The notes: a model not told the origin generated them from the sequence alone. A DNA stretch of 64,000 nucleotides from Paeniglutamicibacter terrestris (GCF_012271785.1 NZ_JAAWVT010000006.1:1-64000); one strand, 5' to 3'; positions 33,639-45,157 are shown, counted from the first letter of the stretch. A program made the numbers and translations.

Positions 33639-33858
33639 ATGAGTGCACGTAGCCAGGGTTCCGGTCAGGCCGGGCATGCCACGGAGCCCACGCGTCGCAC
33701 CTATCTTTTCGCCCTCAAAGATGCCGGTGGCACCGTACGTCCGCACCCACCACCATGTGCTGAAGCACGCCCCGCTGGTCATCACGGATGGAGGCCACGG
33801 GACGGCCATTAGGGCGCTTGCCGCGAGAGGACCGTTGATCATTCTGCATCAGGGGTGA
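33639..33858 (+). pseudogene. collapsed family-1 glycosyltransferase (UGT/MGT-type) gene
   Basis: From ATG 33639 the first 30-odd codons end in RRTYLFALKDAGGTV, which resembles the start of actinobacterial MGT-type glycosyltransferases. Within a few codons a different frame takes over with HHHVLKHAPLVITDGGHGTA and ALAARGPLIILHQG. That is the donor-binding C-terminal signature of the same family (normally VTHGGHGT...ALA.GVPL...PQG). So N- and C-terminal pieces are joined with about 300 codons missing and a frameshift. The Asp in TDGGHG replaces the usual His. The gene is dead. Confidence 0.65.
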
Positions 33859-34517
33859 GACCAAGCAAGAAATTCCATCCGGGGTGCCTCCCGAGGTGCT
33901 GGAGTCGCTCTCTCGCGTAAGGGCTCGACATTGATGAATGGGAAGGTGATGACCCGCGATTTAGATTGACCCGCTACGGTGTTGCCGCCAGAGTGTTGGA
34001 TCTTGAGACGGCCCACGGCGAATTGGAACGGTGAGTTCGTGCGTCTGGACGTCGTGCCGCTAGTTTTCGACGAATATCTAACATTTGCTTATTTAGTACA
34101 AACGTGCGACAATTGTAGACCCATCCAAGGAATTCTAGAAGTATCGGGACTGTCGATTCGCTTCGACGTGACCTCGATTTCTTGGATGGAACGGATAGCC
34201 CAGCCGGGAAGTTAATGCCAGGGCCCGATGCAGCGCTGACGGCCTTGACGCCACTTCCCTCGGAGTTGCCGCTCGATCGGGAATGACGTGCCAGAATTCT
34301 TTGCAGGCACCGGGTCATTCATCTCGAGGGTTTCCTCGAGGGCTGTCCACAACCACGACGATCCCTTCCATGAAGGGATCGCGGCAGATGCAGCTTCAGC
34401 ACCAAACGGAATGCGCTCAGTGTCAGTCGCCTATAAACGGCGAATCTGGCGCTTCCGGCGGTGAAGGTTAAGGGAAACCTGTCCACTCACCGCACTGTCA
34501 GGAAAGGACGGATCAAA
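33859..34517. other. non-coding or degenerate stretch
   Basis: No intact gene seen. A 38-codon open stretch without a start (about 33926-34035, reading DIDEWEGDDPRFRLTRYG and onward) looks protein-like and may be another gene remnant. 34040-34517 shows no recognisable coding, RNA or repeat signal. Confidence 0.35.
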
Positions 34518-34658
34518 ATGACATCAAGTCCAGAAACGTTGGTTATTGCGGCCTTCACGATGATCGCGCTACTCAGCGCCTTATCGGCTTCCATGGTCAT
34601 GCGTTACCGCAAGACCCATCGCGATCAGATCGAACCACGCGCCGAGCAGGCCGCATAA
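34518..34658 (+). CDS. 46-residue single-span membrane peptide
   Basis: ATG at 34518, preceded by GGAAAGGACGG. The peptide begins MTSSPETLVIAAFTMIALLS, continues the membrane helix through SALSASMVM and ends in a charged tail (RYRKTHRDQIEPRAEQAA). A strong terminator 49 bases downstream makes it a complete single-gene unit. In-frame codons to 34461 exist but lack a ribosome site. No family recognised. Confidence 0.6.
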   Translation: MTSSPETLVIAAFTMIALLSALSASMVMRYRKTHRDQIEPRAEQAA

Positions 34659-34706
34659 AAATGTAGTTGGCTGGGGAATTGAACGGCCCTAGCCGATGTG
34701 CAGTAG

Positions 34707-34746
34707 AAATTGGAGTGTGACCACATGGTCACACTCCAATTTTGGT
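34707..34746 (+). terminator. terminator of the 46-residue peptide gene
   Basis: Inverted repeat with 17-base arms at 34707-34723 and 34726-34742, ending in a T run. Confidence 0.85.
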
Positions 34747-35281
34747 TTCGGCACGAATGACCTGACGGGTAGCGCGGACCGAACCGTTGGTAGCAGCGAA
34801 TCGATTTCATTAAAGCGATCCGCTACTGGGGGACAAGCGACGCAACTAATGAGTCGACGGCTTCCGGTCCCCGAGCGGACTGAGCATGCTGATCGGTTCT
34901 TAACGGCCAAACGCCTACCGAGTCTGTGGCCTAGGTGCGAGAATCCTCGGTCTCGTTGATAGCTACAGGCATATCGCGCTTGAGCTGGCACAGGGGTAAC
35001 CTAATTCCTCGAAATGAACTCCAGCGCACCTCTCACCGCTTACCGGTAGCGCCAGACACCTCGATATTCAGCTCAGCACCGCGCTCTGGAGCATCGGATT
35101 TGCATCTCATTGCCGGGCGGTTCCCTGCCAGTCACCGCAAATGCGGGTCTCTTTAGCGAACACTCGGGCGGTTCTTCATGCTGAAACCACCAAGTGGCGA
35201 AAATGTGACGCGATCAGGGACTAAAGTGGCGCGGATGACACCCTAAGCAATTCGTGTCGCAAATCTCTAGGAAGGGCCGCT
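34747..35281. other. intergenic stretch before the CoA-transferase gene
   Basis: About 530 bases with no supported gene. Open frames here lack ribosome sites and normal composition. The last 20 bases hold the AGGAAGGG ribosome site of the next gene. No promoter motif stands out. Confidence 0.4.
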
Positions 35282-36799
35282 GTGCACGATCGGATCAAAT
35301 ACTCCCAATTTCTCGACCTCCGAATGTCGGCGGAACAGGCCGCGGCCTTGATTAAGCCGGGTATGACGGTAGCGATGAGTGGCTTCACCGGCGCCGGCTA
35401 TCCGAAGGCCGTCCCCGGCGCACTCGCAGCACTGATGGAGAAGGAACAGGCCTCCGGCAATCCCTTCAAAATCAACGTGCTCACCGGCGCCTCCACCGCA
35501 CCGGAGCTTGATGGTGTGCTGGCCAAAGCCGGCGGTATGAATCTGCGCCTGCCCTACATGTCCGACCCGGAATTGCGACGCCGCATCAACGACGGCGAGA
35601 TGGAATACATGGATATTCATCTCTCCCACGTGGCACAGCATGCCTGGTTCGGTTTCTACGGAAACATCGATCTGGCCATCATTGAAATCGTTGGTGTCAC
35701 CGAGGACGGCCAGCTGATCCCATCCTCCTCCGTCGGGAACAACAAGACCTGGTTGGAGATGGCCGACAAGGTCATCCTCGAGGTCAATACCGAGCAGTCC
35801 GCCGCGATGGAGGGCATGCACGATGTCTACTACGGCACTGCCCTTCCCCCACACCGCAAGCCCATCGAGCTGACCACCGTTGACCAGCGCATCGGCGAGC
35901 CCTACCTGCGTGTGGATCCCGCCAAGATCGTCGGTATTGTCGAGACGCATGCGCCGGACCGGCTGAGCCCCTTTGCCCCGGTTGATGAGACCAGCACGCA
36001 GATTGCCGATCACCTCTTGGACTTCCTGGATCACGAGATCCGCGCGGGCCGTTTGACCGACAAACTCCTGCCTTTGCAGTCTGGCGTGGGAAATATTGCC
36101 AATGCTGTGCTCGCGGGTCTTGCCCGCGGCGGATACAAGGGCCTGCAGGCCTACACCGAGGTAATCCAGGACGGCATGCTGTCACTGCTGAAAGACGGAA
36201 CCCTCGAGTTTGCCTCCGCAACCTCCTTCTCCCTTTCGGCCGCGGGCATCGACGAGTTCAACGCCCACGTTGACTTCTACCGCGAACACATCCTGCTGCG
36301 CACCCAGGAAATCTCCAACCATCCGGAGCTAGTCCGCCGGCTAGGGTGCATCGCCCTGAACGGCATGATCGAGGCAGATATCTATGGCAACGTGAACTCC
36401 ACCAACGTGGTGGGATCACACGTCATGAATGGCATCGGTGGGTCGGGCGACTTCGCCCGCAACGGATACCTCTCGGTCTTCATGTCCCCGTCGGTTGCCA
36501 AGGGCGGCAAGATCTCCGGGATCGTGCCGATGGCCAGCCACGTGGACCACACCGAACACGACACCATGATCTTGATTACCGAACAGGGCCTGGCGGATTT
36601 GCGTGGTCTCTCACCCAAGCAGCGCGCCCAGGTTGTCATCGACAAATGCTCGGCTCCTGAGTACCGCCCGATGCTGCAGGACTACTTCGACCGCGCTAAG
36701 GTCAGTAGCTACGGCAAACACACACCGCACCTGCTGGGCGAGGCCCTGTCGTGGCACCAGCGCTATATCGATTCTGGTGACATGCGTCCGAGCGTCTAG
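35282..36799 (+). CDS. acetyl-CoA hydrolase/transferase family protein (succinyl-CoA:acetate CoA-transferase type)
   Basis: 505 residues, full length for the Cat1/AarC-type class. Signatures include GMTVAMSGFTGAGYPKAVP near the N terminus, the catalytic Glu in YTEVIQDGML, and GGSGDFARNGYLSVF near the C terminus. It would move CoA between acetate and succinate, or hydrolyse acetyl-CoA, in the cytoplasm. The GTG start at 35282 has AGGAAGGG upstream. Single-gene transcript with its own terminator. Confidence 0.92.
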   Translation: MHDRIKYSQFLDLRMSAEQAAALIKPGMTVAMSGFTGAGYPKAVPGALAALMEKEQASGNPFKINVLTGASTAPELDGVLAKAGGMNLRLPYMSDPELRRRINDGEMEYMDIHLSHVAQHAWFGFYGNIDLAIIEIVGVTEDGQLIPSSSVGNNKTWLEMADKVILEVNTEQSAAMEGMHDVYYGTALPPHRKPIELTTVDQRIGEPYLRVDPAKIVGIVETHAPDRLSPFAPVDETSTQIADHLLDFLDHEIRAGRLTDKLLPLQSGVGNIANAVLAGLARGGYKGLQAYTEVIQDGMLSLLKDGTLEFASATSFSLSAAGIDEFNAHVDFYREHILLRTQEISNHPELVRRLGCIALNGMIEADIYGNVNSTNVVGSHVMNGIGGSGDFARNGYLSVFMSPSVAKGGKISGIVPMASHVDHTEHDTMILITEQGLADLRGLSPKQRAQVVIDKCSAPEYRPMLQDYFDRAKVSSYGKHTPHLLGEALSWHQRYIDSGDMRPSV

Positions 36800-36824
36800 A
36801 GCTGACGTTCGAGCATTGTCTAGA

Positions 36825-36870
36825 GCCCGTTGTGCACACCCTTCGAGGGCGGGCACAACGGGCCTTGTTT
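36825..36870 (+). terminator. terminator of the CoA-transferase gene
   Basis: 11-base arms at 36825-36835 and 36853-36863 (GCCCGTTGTGC and complement), followed by CTTGTTTCTT. Its distal end abuts the stop of the convergent GNAT gene. Confidence 0.85.
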
Positions 36871-36871
36871 C

Positions 36872-37456
36872 TTAAGCTGTCACCGAGCTGTCTTGGTCTG
36901 GTCCCAGGGCCAGCGGCCGAACGTGGTTCAACTGTTGGGGCAGCACGGTGTTCGGCTGCGCCGGGACCAGCGGGGCTAGGCCCATGCCGGTGCGGTACCA
37001 CGAGGACTCGGTGGACACCCAGATGGTCATGGGCATTGAAGTGAAATAACCGGTGTACTCGCGTTCGATGGCCCACCGGGCCGAACGCTCGTAGTAGCTC
37101 CAGGATGCGGCGTTGCGGTTATCAATCACCGTGATCGGCGTGCCACCCATCGACAGTGCATATGTCAGGCGAGTCTCGGCCATGTACTGGCGGATGCCCA
37201 GCCGGCGGTAGGCCGGGTGCACAAACATGCCACCGAGCTCCATGGGTCGTGGCACCTCGGACGGTGCCGTCACCGAGGTGTGCACGATTCCCAGGCCCAC
37301 GCGGGTGCCTTCATGCATCGCTGTGACCACAAACTGAGCATGGTCCATGCGGTCGTGCCAGCGGGCATCGGGGTTCAGCGCAAGCGCGGAGAGGGCATCG
37401 CGTTCGATGCCCGTGGGCGCGGCGTAAGACAGGGAGTACTCAATGTTTGGAAGCAC
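36872..37456 (-). CDS. GNAT-family N-acetyltransferase
   Basis: 194 residues. Motif A for acetyl-CoA binding reads ELGGMFVHPAYRRLGIRQYM near the middle (Q/RxxGxG/A is RRLGIRQ here, a variant). The following strand VIDNRNAASWSYYERSARW matches the motif B region. The acceptor is unknown. ATG at 37456. It has a long upstream region without genes (37457-37945). It is convergent with the CoA-transferase gene. Confidence 0.8.
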   Translation of the reverse strand: MLPNIEYSLSYAAPTGIERDALSALALNPDARWHDRMDHAQFVVTAMHEGTRVGLGIVHTSVTAPSEVPRPMELGGMFVHPAYRRLGIRQYMAETRLTYALSMGGTPITVIDNRNAASWSYYERSARWAIEREYTGYFTSMPMTIWVSTESSWYRTGMGLAPLVPAQPNTVLPQQLNHVRPLALGPDQDSSVTA

Positions 37457-37945
37457 TGGGAGCGGTCCTCTAAATGTAAAAGAGAGCGAACAAAAGAAGT
37501 GGTTCCCGGAATTACGCCGGGCCGGTTCTTTGGCCGGTAGGGGACCGCTGACCGGTGGTTCCCGGCAGCTTCCTTGTAGGGCCCAGTTTGGGCGTCGAGG
37601 AAATCGACAAGGAAATTATTACCCGACGAATGCCATGTTGTAAACACCGCCGATGCGCCCTCGTTTGGCTCCTCAAATTTCGCTCGCGAATTGACTATGA
37701 AAAGTGCCCCAAATTTCGCGGAACCACGCGGGTTCAGGCCCCAATCGTGATACCTGAGATACTCAAGTTTTGCCAAGAATTCACTGGCCAGTTTCGTCTG
37801 TGCGATGGGGCCGAATCGAGTTTCGGACCGAGCGCAAATCGCGCCGGCGGTTCTCCACGCGCGAGCAAGAAAGTTTGTTGTCGATTTGGTGTGTGTAGTG
37901 ATGCTCGGCTAATCTTGCTAGGTACTCCTTAGGGAGCGACAAATC
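37457..37945. other. intergenic stretch, possible leader of the GNAT gene
   Basis: About 490 bases without a supported gene. On the minus strand, 37500-37620 is rich in short GC inverted repeats (for example around CCGGGCCGG and GGCCGGT), so a structured leader is possible, but it fits no riboswitch or T-box consensus I know. Confidence 0.35.
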
Positions 37946-38022
37946 GGTTCTTTAGCTCAGTTGGTTAGAGCGCTCGCCTCACACGCGAGAGGTCAGCAGT
38001 TCGAGTCTGCTAAGAACCACCA
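37946..38022 (+). tRNA. tRNA-Val (anticodon CAC)
   Basis: Acceptor arms GGTTCTT and AAGAACC, discriminator A, encoded CCA at 38020-38022. The anticodon loop CTCACAC gives CAC. Confidence 0.95.
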
Positions 38023-38026
38023 ATGA

Positions 38027-38060
38027 CAAAAGAGCCCCAGATTTTTCTGGGGCTCTTTTG
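38027..38060 (+). terminator. tRNA-Val terminator
   Basis: Perfect 15-base arms at 38027-38041 and 38046-38060 with a TTTT loop; the 3' arm ends in CTTTTG. Confidence 0.9.
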
Positions 38061-38092
38061 TCGTCCCGGGGTCGGTGGACCCAGGGGCGGGA

Positions 38093-39151
38093 CTATTTGG
38101 CGTCGAGTAACTCTTGGACTAACGGCTTGACCTTGGTGCCCAGGAGCTCGATGCTGCGCAGCATGGTTTCGTGGGGCAAAGAACCTGCCGAGTACTTGAT
38201 ATCGATCCGTGAGAGATCGAGTCCGGTGGCGAACTTCGCCATTTTGCGCGCCACGGTTTCGGGGCTTCCTGCTAGCAGTGACCCGTCGGGTCCGGCCGAG
38301 GCCTCAAAGCGCATGCGGCTCGCTGGCGGCCATCCGCGCTCGGCGCCCAATCGGTCCATGGTGACTTTGTAGTGAGGCCACAGGAGGTCCAGTGCCTCCT
38401 GGTCGGTGTCGGCGACGAGTCCATGGAAGTGTGCGCCGATGCGCTGGGGCTCGTGGCCGAATTCCTCAAGTGAGCGCTTGTAGAGCCGCGTTAGCGGTTC
38501 AAAGGCCATGGGCGCTCCTCCGATGATGGCCAGGAACAGGGGAAGTCCGTGCTTTGCTGCGCGGACTACCGACTCTGGGCTACCGCCCACACCGACCCAT
38601 GCGTCCAGTTTGCCGTTTTCGATCGGCGGGTAAACCGCTTGGTTGCGCAGTGCAGATCGAGTTTTACCTGACCAGCTGACTGGTTCGCCCTTGCGTAGCT
38701 TGGCAAAGAGGGCCAGCTTTTCCTCGAAGAGCAGCTCATAGTCGGACAATTCGTAGCCGAAGAGCGGGAAGGACTCCACGAAGGAGCCGCGACCCAGAAT
38801 GGCCTCGGCGCGACCATTGGACAGTCCGTCCACGGTGGCAAAGCGCTCATACACGCGGACCGGATCATCCGAGCTGAGGACCGTTACTGCTGTGCCAAGT
38901 CTGATCGTTTCGGTGACCGCGGCGATGGCTCCCAACACGACCTCGGGAGCGGAGATCGCGTAGTCGTCACGGTGGTGCTCGCCGACTGCAAAGAAGTCGA
39001 GCCCTGCGGCTTCGGCGGCTCTGGCTTCGGCAACGACGTTGCGCAATACCTGGGCCGGGTGGAGGGGTTGTCCATTAGCGTCGTGGGTGACGTCGCCGAA
39101 TGTTTCGACGCCGATCTCGATTTGTTGAGATTTAGTGGTGGGCTCGCTCAT
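38093..39151 (-). CDS. LLM-class flavin-dependent oxidoreductase (luciferase-like)
   Basis: 352 residues. The bacterial-luciferase-like barrel is recognisable from AEAAGLDFFAVGEHHRDDYA (about residue 50), VTVLSSDDPVRVYERFATVD and GRAEAILGRGSF, then VGVGGSPESVVRAAKHGLPL in the middle. The protein should use reduced FMN or F420; the substrate is unknown. ATG at 39151. It is divergent from the ThrE-like exporter gene. Confidence 0.9.
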   Translation of the reverse strand: MSEPTTKSQQIEIGVETFGDVTHDANGQPLHPAQVLRNVVAEARAAEAAGLDFFAVGEHHRDDYAISAPEVVLGAIAAVTETIRLGTAVTVLSSDDPVRVYERFATVDGLSNGRAEAILGRGSFVESFPLFGYELSDYELLFEEKLALFAKLRKGEPVSWSGKTRSALRNQAVYPPIENGKLDAWVGVGGSPESVVRAAKHGLPLFLAIIGGAPMAFEPLTRLYKRSLEEFGHEPQRIGAHFHGLVADTDQEALDLLWPHYKVTMDRLGAERGWPPASRMRFEASAGPDGSLLAGSPETVARKMAKFATGLDLSRIDIKYSAGSLPHETMLRSIELLGTKVKPLVQELLDAK

Positions 39152-39335
39152 AATTTCCTGTGTCTCTCCCTACAAATTTTATATGCGTTTGCATTCATAT
39201 GACTCCAACGGCGAGGATTCGCCGGTTATTCCCGGGCTTCGTTTAGCCTCCCGTAGACCTCGGGGAAGAATACGCGTTCGGAGCATCGAACCGAAGGCAG
39301 ATCGTGCGGCGGTATGGTGGTCTCAGGAAGCGCAA

Positions 39336-41078
39336 ATGACAGGAGAAAGCGTGTCTTCAGGTACGGGCCCGGACAACACCACACCGGAGCCCTCGGGCGA
39401 GGATCCTCATCCGCAGGTTTCGAGTATGCGCCGGGTACAGACGCGGGAAATGATCAATATCGCTGAGGCCTTAAAGGCTGCTGCTGCCCACGCGAGCACC
39501 GCCCCTAAAGTACCTCCGGCGCCGTCATCGCCGGTGCAGCTGGCGAACACCTCTCCGCTCAAGCGAAAGGCACCCCGGGGTAGCAATACGCCACGTCCAA
39601 CCTCCGCGGCTCAGGTTGCGATCAATGCCAAGACCGGACAGGTCGGCGTCAGCGCCACCGGTGCCATCGCCTTGCCACCGAGAGCAAACCCCGCCGCACG
39701 CCGGATGATTGCGCGGTTCCTGTCATCCGATACGCCTCCCACCCAGGCATTTAACATTGTTGAGCGGCTCAAGGGCACACCCTATGCAAACCCGAAGATT
39801 AACGCCCAGGACGCGTCGGCGCGCAAGACCCTCAATTTTGCCTTGGACCTAGCCGAGACGATGTTCCGATACGGAGCGGGTGCTCTCGAGGTGGAGACCA
39901 GCGTCATCGCGGTGACCGCGGCACTCGGGCTCAGCCACACGGACGTCGATATCACTAACCAGTCCATCCATCTGAACTTCGCTCCGCCCGAGGGAGAGTC
40001 GTACTCCATGTTGCGCGTGGTGCGTTCCTGGACCAACAACTTCGCCGGTCTAGCTCATGTGCACCGTCTGGTCTCCGATATTGTCTCTGGAGGCGTGACC
40101 CGTCAGCAGTCTGTGGACCGGCTGCGAGAAATTTCTCGACGACCGAAACCTTTCCCGCGATGGATAGTTGGCGGTGCCTCCGGCACCTTTGCCGCGCTTT
40201 TTGTACTCTTCATCGGTGGATCGATATTGGGTGCTGCCCTAGCATTTCTCTCATCATTGGTCGTGGGACAGATCATTAAGTATTCCGCGCGGTGGCGCGT
40301 GCCGGAGTTCTTCTCGATCGCCACAGCTAGCTTCTTCATCACCGCGGTAGCGATGCTCTTCCATGCGTTGAACGCACCCATTGACCCGTCGCTGGTGGTT
40401 GCCGGCGGCATTTTGCTGCTGTTGCCCTCGTCTCGCTTCGTTTCGGCGCTGCAGGACGCCATCAATGGGTTTCCCGTCACCGCGGCCGGACGCTTCTTCT
40501 CCGCGGCGTTGAGTTATGCCTCGATCTTGACCGGAATTATGACGGCGTTGGTCGGAGGGGCGTTGCTCGGGGCCCCACAACTTGATGTTCGGGTTATCGA
40601 CAAGATCGTTTACCCGGGTTGGTTATTGGCGGCCCTTGTGGTTGTTGCCGTCATCATGGGAGCCATCACCGAGCAGTCGGATACCAAGTTGCTGCTGCCC
40701 ACCGGTGCCATCGCGCTGCTGGGCTATCTGATCCTGCTGGGCATTGAAGCACTCGGTGTGGGAGATCGTGCCGCGCCCGCGGTGGCTGCGACATTCATCG
40801 GACTGGCTGGACGCTGGGTTGCCTACAAGATGAAGGCCCCTCAACTGGTGCTCGCCGCCCCCGCCATTGTGTTCCTGTTGCCCGGATTGATGATCTTCCG
40901 TTCCATGTATGGAATTGTCTTCGACGTAGCTGACATGTCCGGTGCCATGGTGGATATGTTCACCGCCTTCACCATCATGATGGCGATCGCCGGTGGCGTC
41001 ATCTTCGGCGATACGCTTGCTCGTCCACTGATCGGTGCCGAGGCGCTGGCTCAGCGTCGCTACATTCGACGCCGCTAG
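39336..41078 (+). CDS. threonine/serine exporter (ThrE) family protein
   Basis: About 580 residues. The first 150 are low-complexity, Pro/Ala/Thr-rich and probably cytoplasmic. Then comes the ThrE N domain ([30 protein letters not shown]) and around ten membrane segments ending in [16 protein letters not shown]. Homologues export threonine and serine. Start choice: ATG 39336 has AGGAAG five bases upstream, and GTG 39351 has AGGAG five bases upstream; both are credible and differ by five residues. The stop overlaps the stop of the convergent uracil-DNA glycosylase gene. Confidence 0.88.
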   Translation: MTGESVSSGTGPDNTTPEPSGEDPHPQVSSMRRVQTREMINIAEALKAAAAHASTAPKVPPAPSSPVQLANTSPLKRKAPRGSNTPRPTSAAQVAINAKTGQVGVSATGAIALPPRANPAARRMIARFLSSDTPPTQAFNIVERLKGTPYANPKINAQDASARKTLNFALDLAETMFRYGAGALEVETSVIAVTAALGLSHTDVDITNQSIHLNFAPPEGESYSMLRVVRSWTNNFAGLAHVHRLVSDIVSGGVTRQQSVDRLREISRRPKPFPRWIVGGASGTFAALFVLFIGGSILGAALAFLSSLVVGQIIKYSARWRVPEFFSIATASFFITAVAMLFHALNAPIDPSLVVAGGILLLLPSSRFVSALQDAINGFPVTAAGRFFSAALSYASILTGIMTALVGGALLGAPQLDVRVIDKIVYPGWLLAALVVVAVIMGAITEQSDTKLLLPTGAIALLGYLILLGIEALGVGDRAAPAVAATFIGLAGRWVAYKMKAPQLVLAAPAIVFLLPGLMIFRSMYGIVFDVADMSGAMVDMFTAFTIMMAIAGGVIFGDTLARPLIGAEALAQRRYIRRR

Positions 41079-41857
41079 TTCCTCGGCGGGATCACCGGAA
41101 TGCTCCAGTCGATCGGCGCTGCACCCTGGGCGACGAGCAGGGTGTTGGCCCGACTGAAGGGCTTGGAGCCGAAGAATCCGCGTCGCGCCGAGAGGGGAGA
41201 GGGGTGCACCGATTCGATCGTCGGGATCCCTTCCAAGGCCGGAGCCAGAGACTGGGCATCATTGCCCCACAGAATTGCCACCAGTGGGCCACCGCGGGCG
41301 GCAAGGGCAGCCATGGCGGTATCGGTGATGACCTCCCAGCCCAGCTTCCGGTGCGAACCCGCGGAGCCCGCGGCCACGGTCAATACCCGGTTCAACAGCA
41401 CCACTCCCTGCTTCGCCCAGGCCGAAAGGTCTCCGTGCACCGGCACCGGCGCCCCCGTGTCTTCGTGCAACTCGGTATAGATGTTCTTGAGGCTGCGCGG
41501 GATCGGACGGAGTGCCGGGAGAGTGGCAAAGCTCAACCCCATCGAATGCCCGGGCGTGGGGTAGGGGTCCTGGCCCACGATCAGCACCCGAGCCTCGGCC
41601 AACGGTCTGACAAAGGCCCGCAGTATGTTTCCTGGTGCTGGAAGGATCTGCTCGCCGCTGGCCCGTCGTGTTTCTAGCTCCCCAGCCAGCGCGATGAGCT
41701 CACCCTCCACGGGCGCCAGAGCTTCCGCCCAATCGGCTGCCATATGCCCACTCGCAACCGCTTCGCCAAGCCCACTGGCAAAGGGGTACGGATCGATGGC
41801 CGAGGTATCCGTGGGAAGGTCAAAAAGCGGCATTTCGTGGGGGTCCATGTCATACAT
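41075..41857 (-). CDS. ung: uracil-DNA glycosylase (family 1)
   Basis: 260 residues. Family 1 motifs are intact: [16 protein letters not shown] with the catalytic Asp, [22 protein letters not shown], and [14 protein letters not shown] with the catalytic His and DNA-intercalation loop. It removes uracil from DNA at the start of base-excision repair. The start is ambiguous between ATG 41857 and ATG 41848, with no strong ribosome site. Ends overlap by four bases with the convergent exporter gene. Confidence 0.95.
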   Translation of the reverse strand: MYDMDPHEMPLFDLPTDTSAIDPYPFASGLGEAVASGHMAADWAEALAPVEGELIALAGELETRRASGEQILPAPGNILRAFVRPLAEARVLIVGQDPYPTPGHSMGLSFATLPALRPIPRSLKNIYTELHEDTGAPVPVHGDLSAWAKQGVVLLNRVLTVAAGSAGSHRKLGWEVITDTAMAALAARGGPLVAILWGNDAQSLAPALEGIPTIESVHPSPLSARRGFFGSKPFSRANTLLVAQGAAPIDWSIPVIPPRN

Positions 41858-41983
41858 TGTGGATCGAAAACTCTCATGATGGGCAATTACCGCGGCGCTG
41901 GGGCACGTTAGAATAATTACAGTTGGGGCAGATTGCCCGGCAGTTCTCCATCGTGCGAGAACTGGATTGTTGAGGGACGTGCG

Positions 41984-42280
41984 ATGTCTAGCGAGGCACT
42001 TGGGGTCGAATTTGAGCCCGATGAATCCAGCGATCTGGACGAGCGTTCCCAGCGGATTCTCGCGCTAGAGCGCCGGTGGTGGAAATACGCCGGAGCCAAG
42101 GAACAAGCCATTTCGGAAATGTTTTCTATCTCCCCGACAAACTACTATCAGCTGCTTAATACACTCATCGACACGGACGCGGCATTGGCTCATGACCCCA
42201 TGCTGGTCAAGCGATTGCGTAGACTCAGATCGACGAGGCATCGCGCTCGGTCGGAGAAACGGCTCGGAACCGAGGCGTGA
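41984..42280 (+). CDS. DUF3263 protein
   Basis: 98 residues. The core [20 protein letters not shown] and [20 protein letters not shown], ending in [18 protein letters not shown], is the DUF3263 signature, a small actinobacterial protein with a likely helix-turn-helix and a basic tail suggesting nucleic-acid binding. ATG at 41984 has GAGGGA upstream. It precedes the LytR_C gene by 94 bases on the same strand. Confidence 0.9.
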   Translation: MSSEALGVEFEPDESSDLDERSQRILALERRWWKYAGAKEQAISEMFSISPTNYYQLLNTLIDTDAALAHDPMLVKRLRRLRSTRHRARSEKRLGTEA

Positions 42281-42374
42281 AAGCAACGCATCTGGGGTGC
42301 TTCGGTGCCCGGACACGTTGGTTTTCCAACCCAGGCGCCTGCCCACATTGCAAGAGACATCACCGAGGACGGGC

Positions 42375-43073
42375 ATGACCAACTATCCGCGCGATGAATT
42401 CGATCGCGTCCCAGAGTTCAACAACCGTAGCGGTTCGCACCGCGAAAACGGTTGGGCAGCTGCCGCCAGCGTGGGCGGAGCTCGCTCCGGCCTGAGCTGG
42501 CTGATGACTTTCGGCGTGATTGCACTTGTAGTGGGACTGCTATCGTTCACCGTCCTCCCCAAGTTTGTTGCTACCTCCAAAGATCCGGCGCCGGTTGCCG
42601 CGAGCAGTAGCTCCAGCGACGCGACGGCTACCGAAGCAACCTCCTCCACCGAGCCATCGCCCAGCAACGAGTCAATTGAGCCGAGCGAGTCTGTCGACCC
42701 GAGCGAGTCTGTTGACCCGAGCGAGCCGGGCGAAGAACCCTCGTCCGAGCCTTCCTCGAGCGAATCCGAGAGCGCAAGTCCAAGCGACCTGCCCGCGGAT
42801 GTCGACGCCACCCTAGCCATGGGCGTCTACAACGGATCCGAAACCGGTGGTCTGGCAGGAATTGCTCGCGCCCAGCTGCAAAGCGCCGGCTTCGTAAACG
42901 CCTTCGCCGATAACTGGACCAAAAAGGTCACCTACTCGACCGTCTACTACCGTGTCGAGTCCCAGAAGGCCACTGCCGAAGCAGCAGCTCAGGAACTGGG
43001 CATCACCTCGGTCATGCAGAGTGCCAACATCCCGGGAAATATTGCCATCGTCCTGGGAAGCACTTACAGCTAA
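42375..43073 (+). CDS. membrane-anchored LytR C-terminal domain protein
   Basis: 232 residues. A short cytoplasmic N terminus is followed by one membrane span (about residues 37-59, LSWLMTFGVIALVVGLLSF). An extracellular Ser/Glu/Pro-rich spacer of about 70 residues comes next, and then a LytR_C domain from MGVYNGSETGGLAGIARAQL to the end. LytR_C domains occur alone or with LCP cell-wall ligase domains; here the catalytic LCP part is absent. ATG at 42375, with GAGGAC upstream. The spacer is encoded by an 18-base tandem repeat. Confidence 0.88.
   Translation: MTNYPRDEFDRVPEFNNRSGSHRENGWAAAASVGGARSGLSWLMTFGVIALVVGLLSFTVLPKFVATSKDPAPVAASSSSSDATATEATSSTEPSPSNESIEPSESVDPSESVDPSEPGEEPSSEPSSSESESASPSDLPADVDATLAMGVYNGSETGGLAGIARAQLQSAGFVNAFADNWTKKVTYSTVYYRVESQKATAEAAAQELGITSVMQSANIPGNIAIVLGSTYS
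42678..42731 (+). repeat. three 18-base tandem repeats in the LytR_C gene
   Basis: Units at 42678-42695, 42696-42713 and 42714-42731 share GACCCGAGCGAG (or a close variant) and encode PSESVD-type hexads in the spacer. Copy number may vary between strains. Confidence 0.8.
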
Positions 43074-43149
43074 GTCGCGGTAGGCGGAACTACGCTCTCG
43101 GCAAAGACCCACAGCTTGCACTCCGAGTGGTTGAGTGCCAAGATTTGTA

Positions 43150-43176
43150 TTAGCACTCACACGTCCCGACTGCTAA
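43150..43176. promoter_or_regulatory. CIRCE element (HrcA operator) upstream of groEL
   Basis: TTAGCACTC, nine bases, then GACTGCTAA. This is the CIRCE consensus with one mismatch (GACTGCTAA for GAGTGCTAA), 178 bases upstream of groEL. HrcA should repress groEL here in the absence of heat stress. Confidence 0.88.
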
Positions 43177-43347
43177 TACGTTCGAATTATCGAGCGGAAA
43201 TACGCGGTTCCGGGACGGAGTTCGAGTGAGTCCTTGACCAGGGCAGCGAGAAGATTTTGCGATCGTCCCATGACATCGTGGATTCTTCGTCCGTCGCGGG
43301 CGTTGCCTCAGGTCGTAGATACGCATGAACGTCCCGAAAGGACATAA

Positions 43348-44991
<1,644 letters not shown>

Positions 44992-45042
44992 TCCCCCCGT
45001 TGCCACACCACGCCTACGTGCGTTAGCAGTACCTAGCTAAGA

Positions 45043-45126
45043 CCGAAAGCCGCTTTCCAGCGGTGTACCGAATACCCCGGGAGGGGAGCTTCGGTGCATC
45101 TGCCCCGGACGGCGGCTTTCGGCTTT
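45043..45126 (+). terminator. groEL terminator, long stem-loop
   Basis: 11-base outer arms at 45043-45053 (CCGAAAGCCGC) and 45112-45122, with inner structure, followed by CTTTAA. Confidence 0.75.
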
Positions 45127-45157
45127 AACGCGACTGACTTCGGTTTACTATGGGCCC

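Noticed and set aside
37457-37640. T-box or other riboswitch upstream of the GNAT gene
   Set aside because: GC-rich inverted repeats are present, but the T-box GGTGGNACCGCG strand and other known aptamer cores are not.
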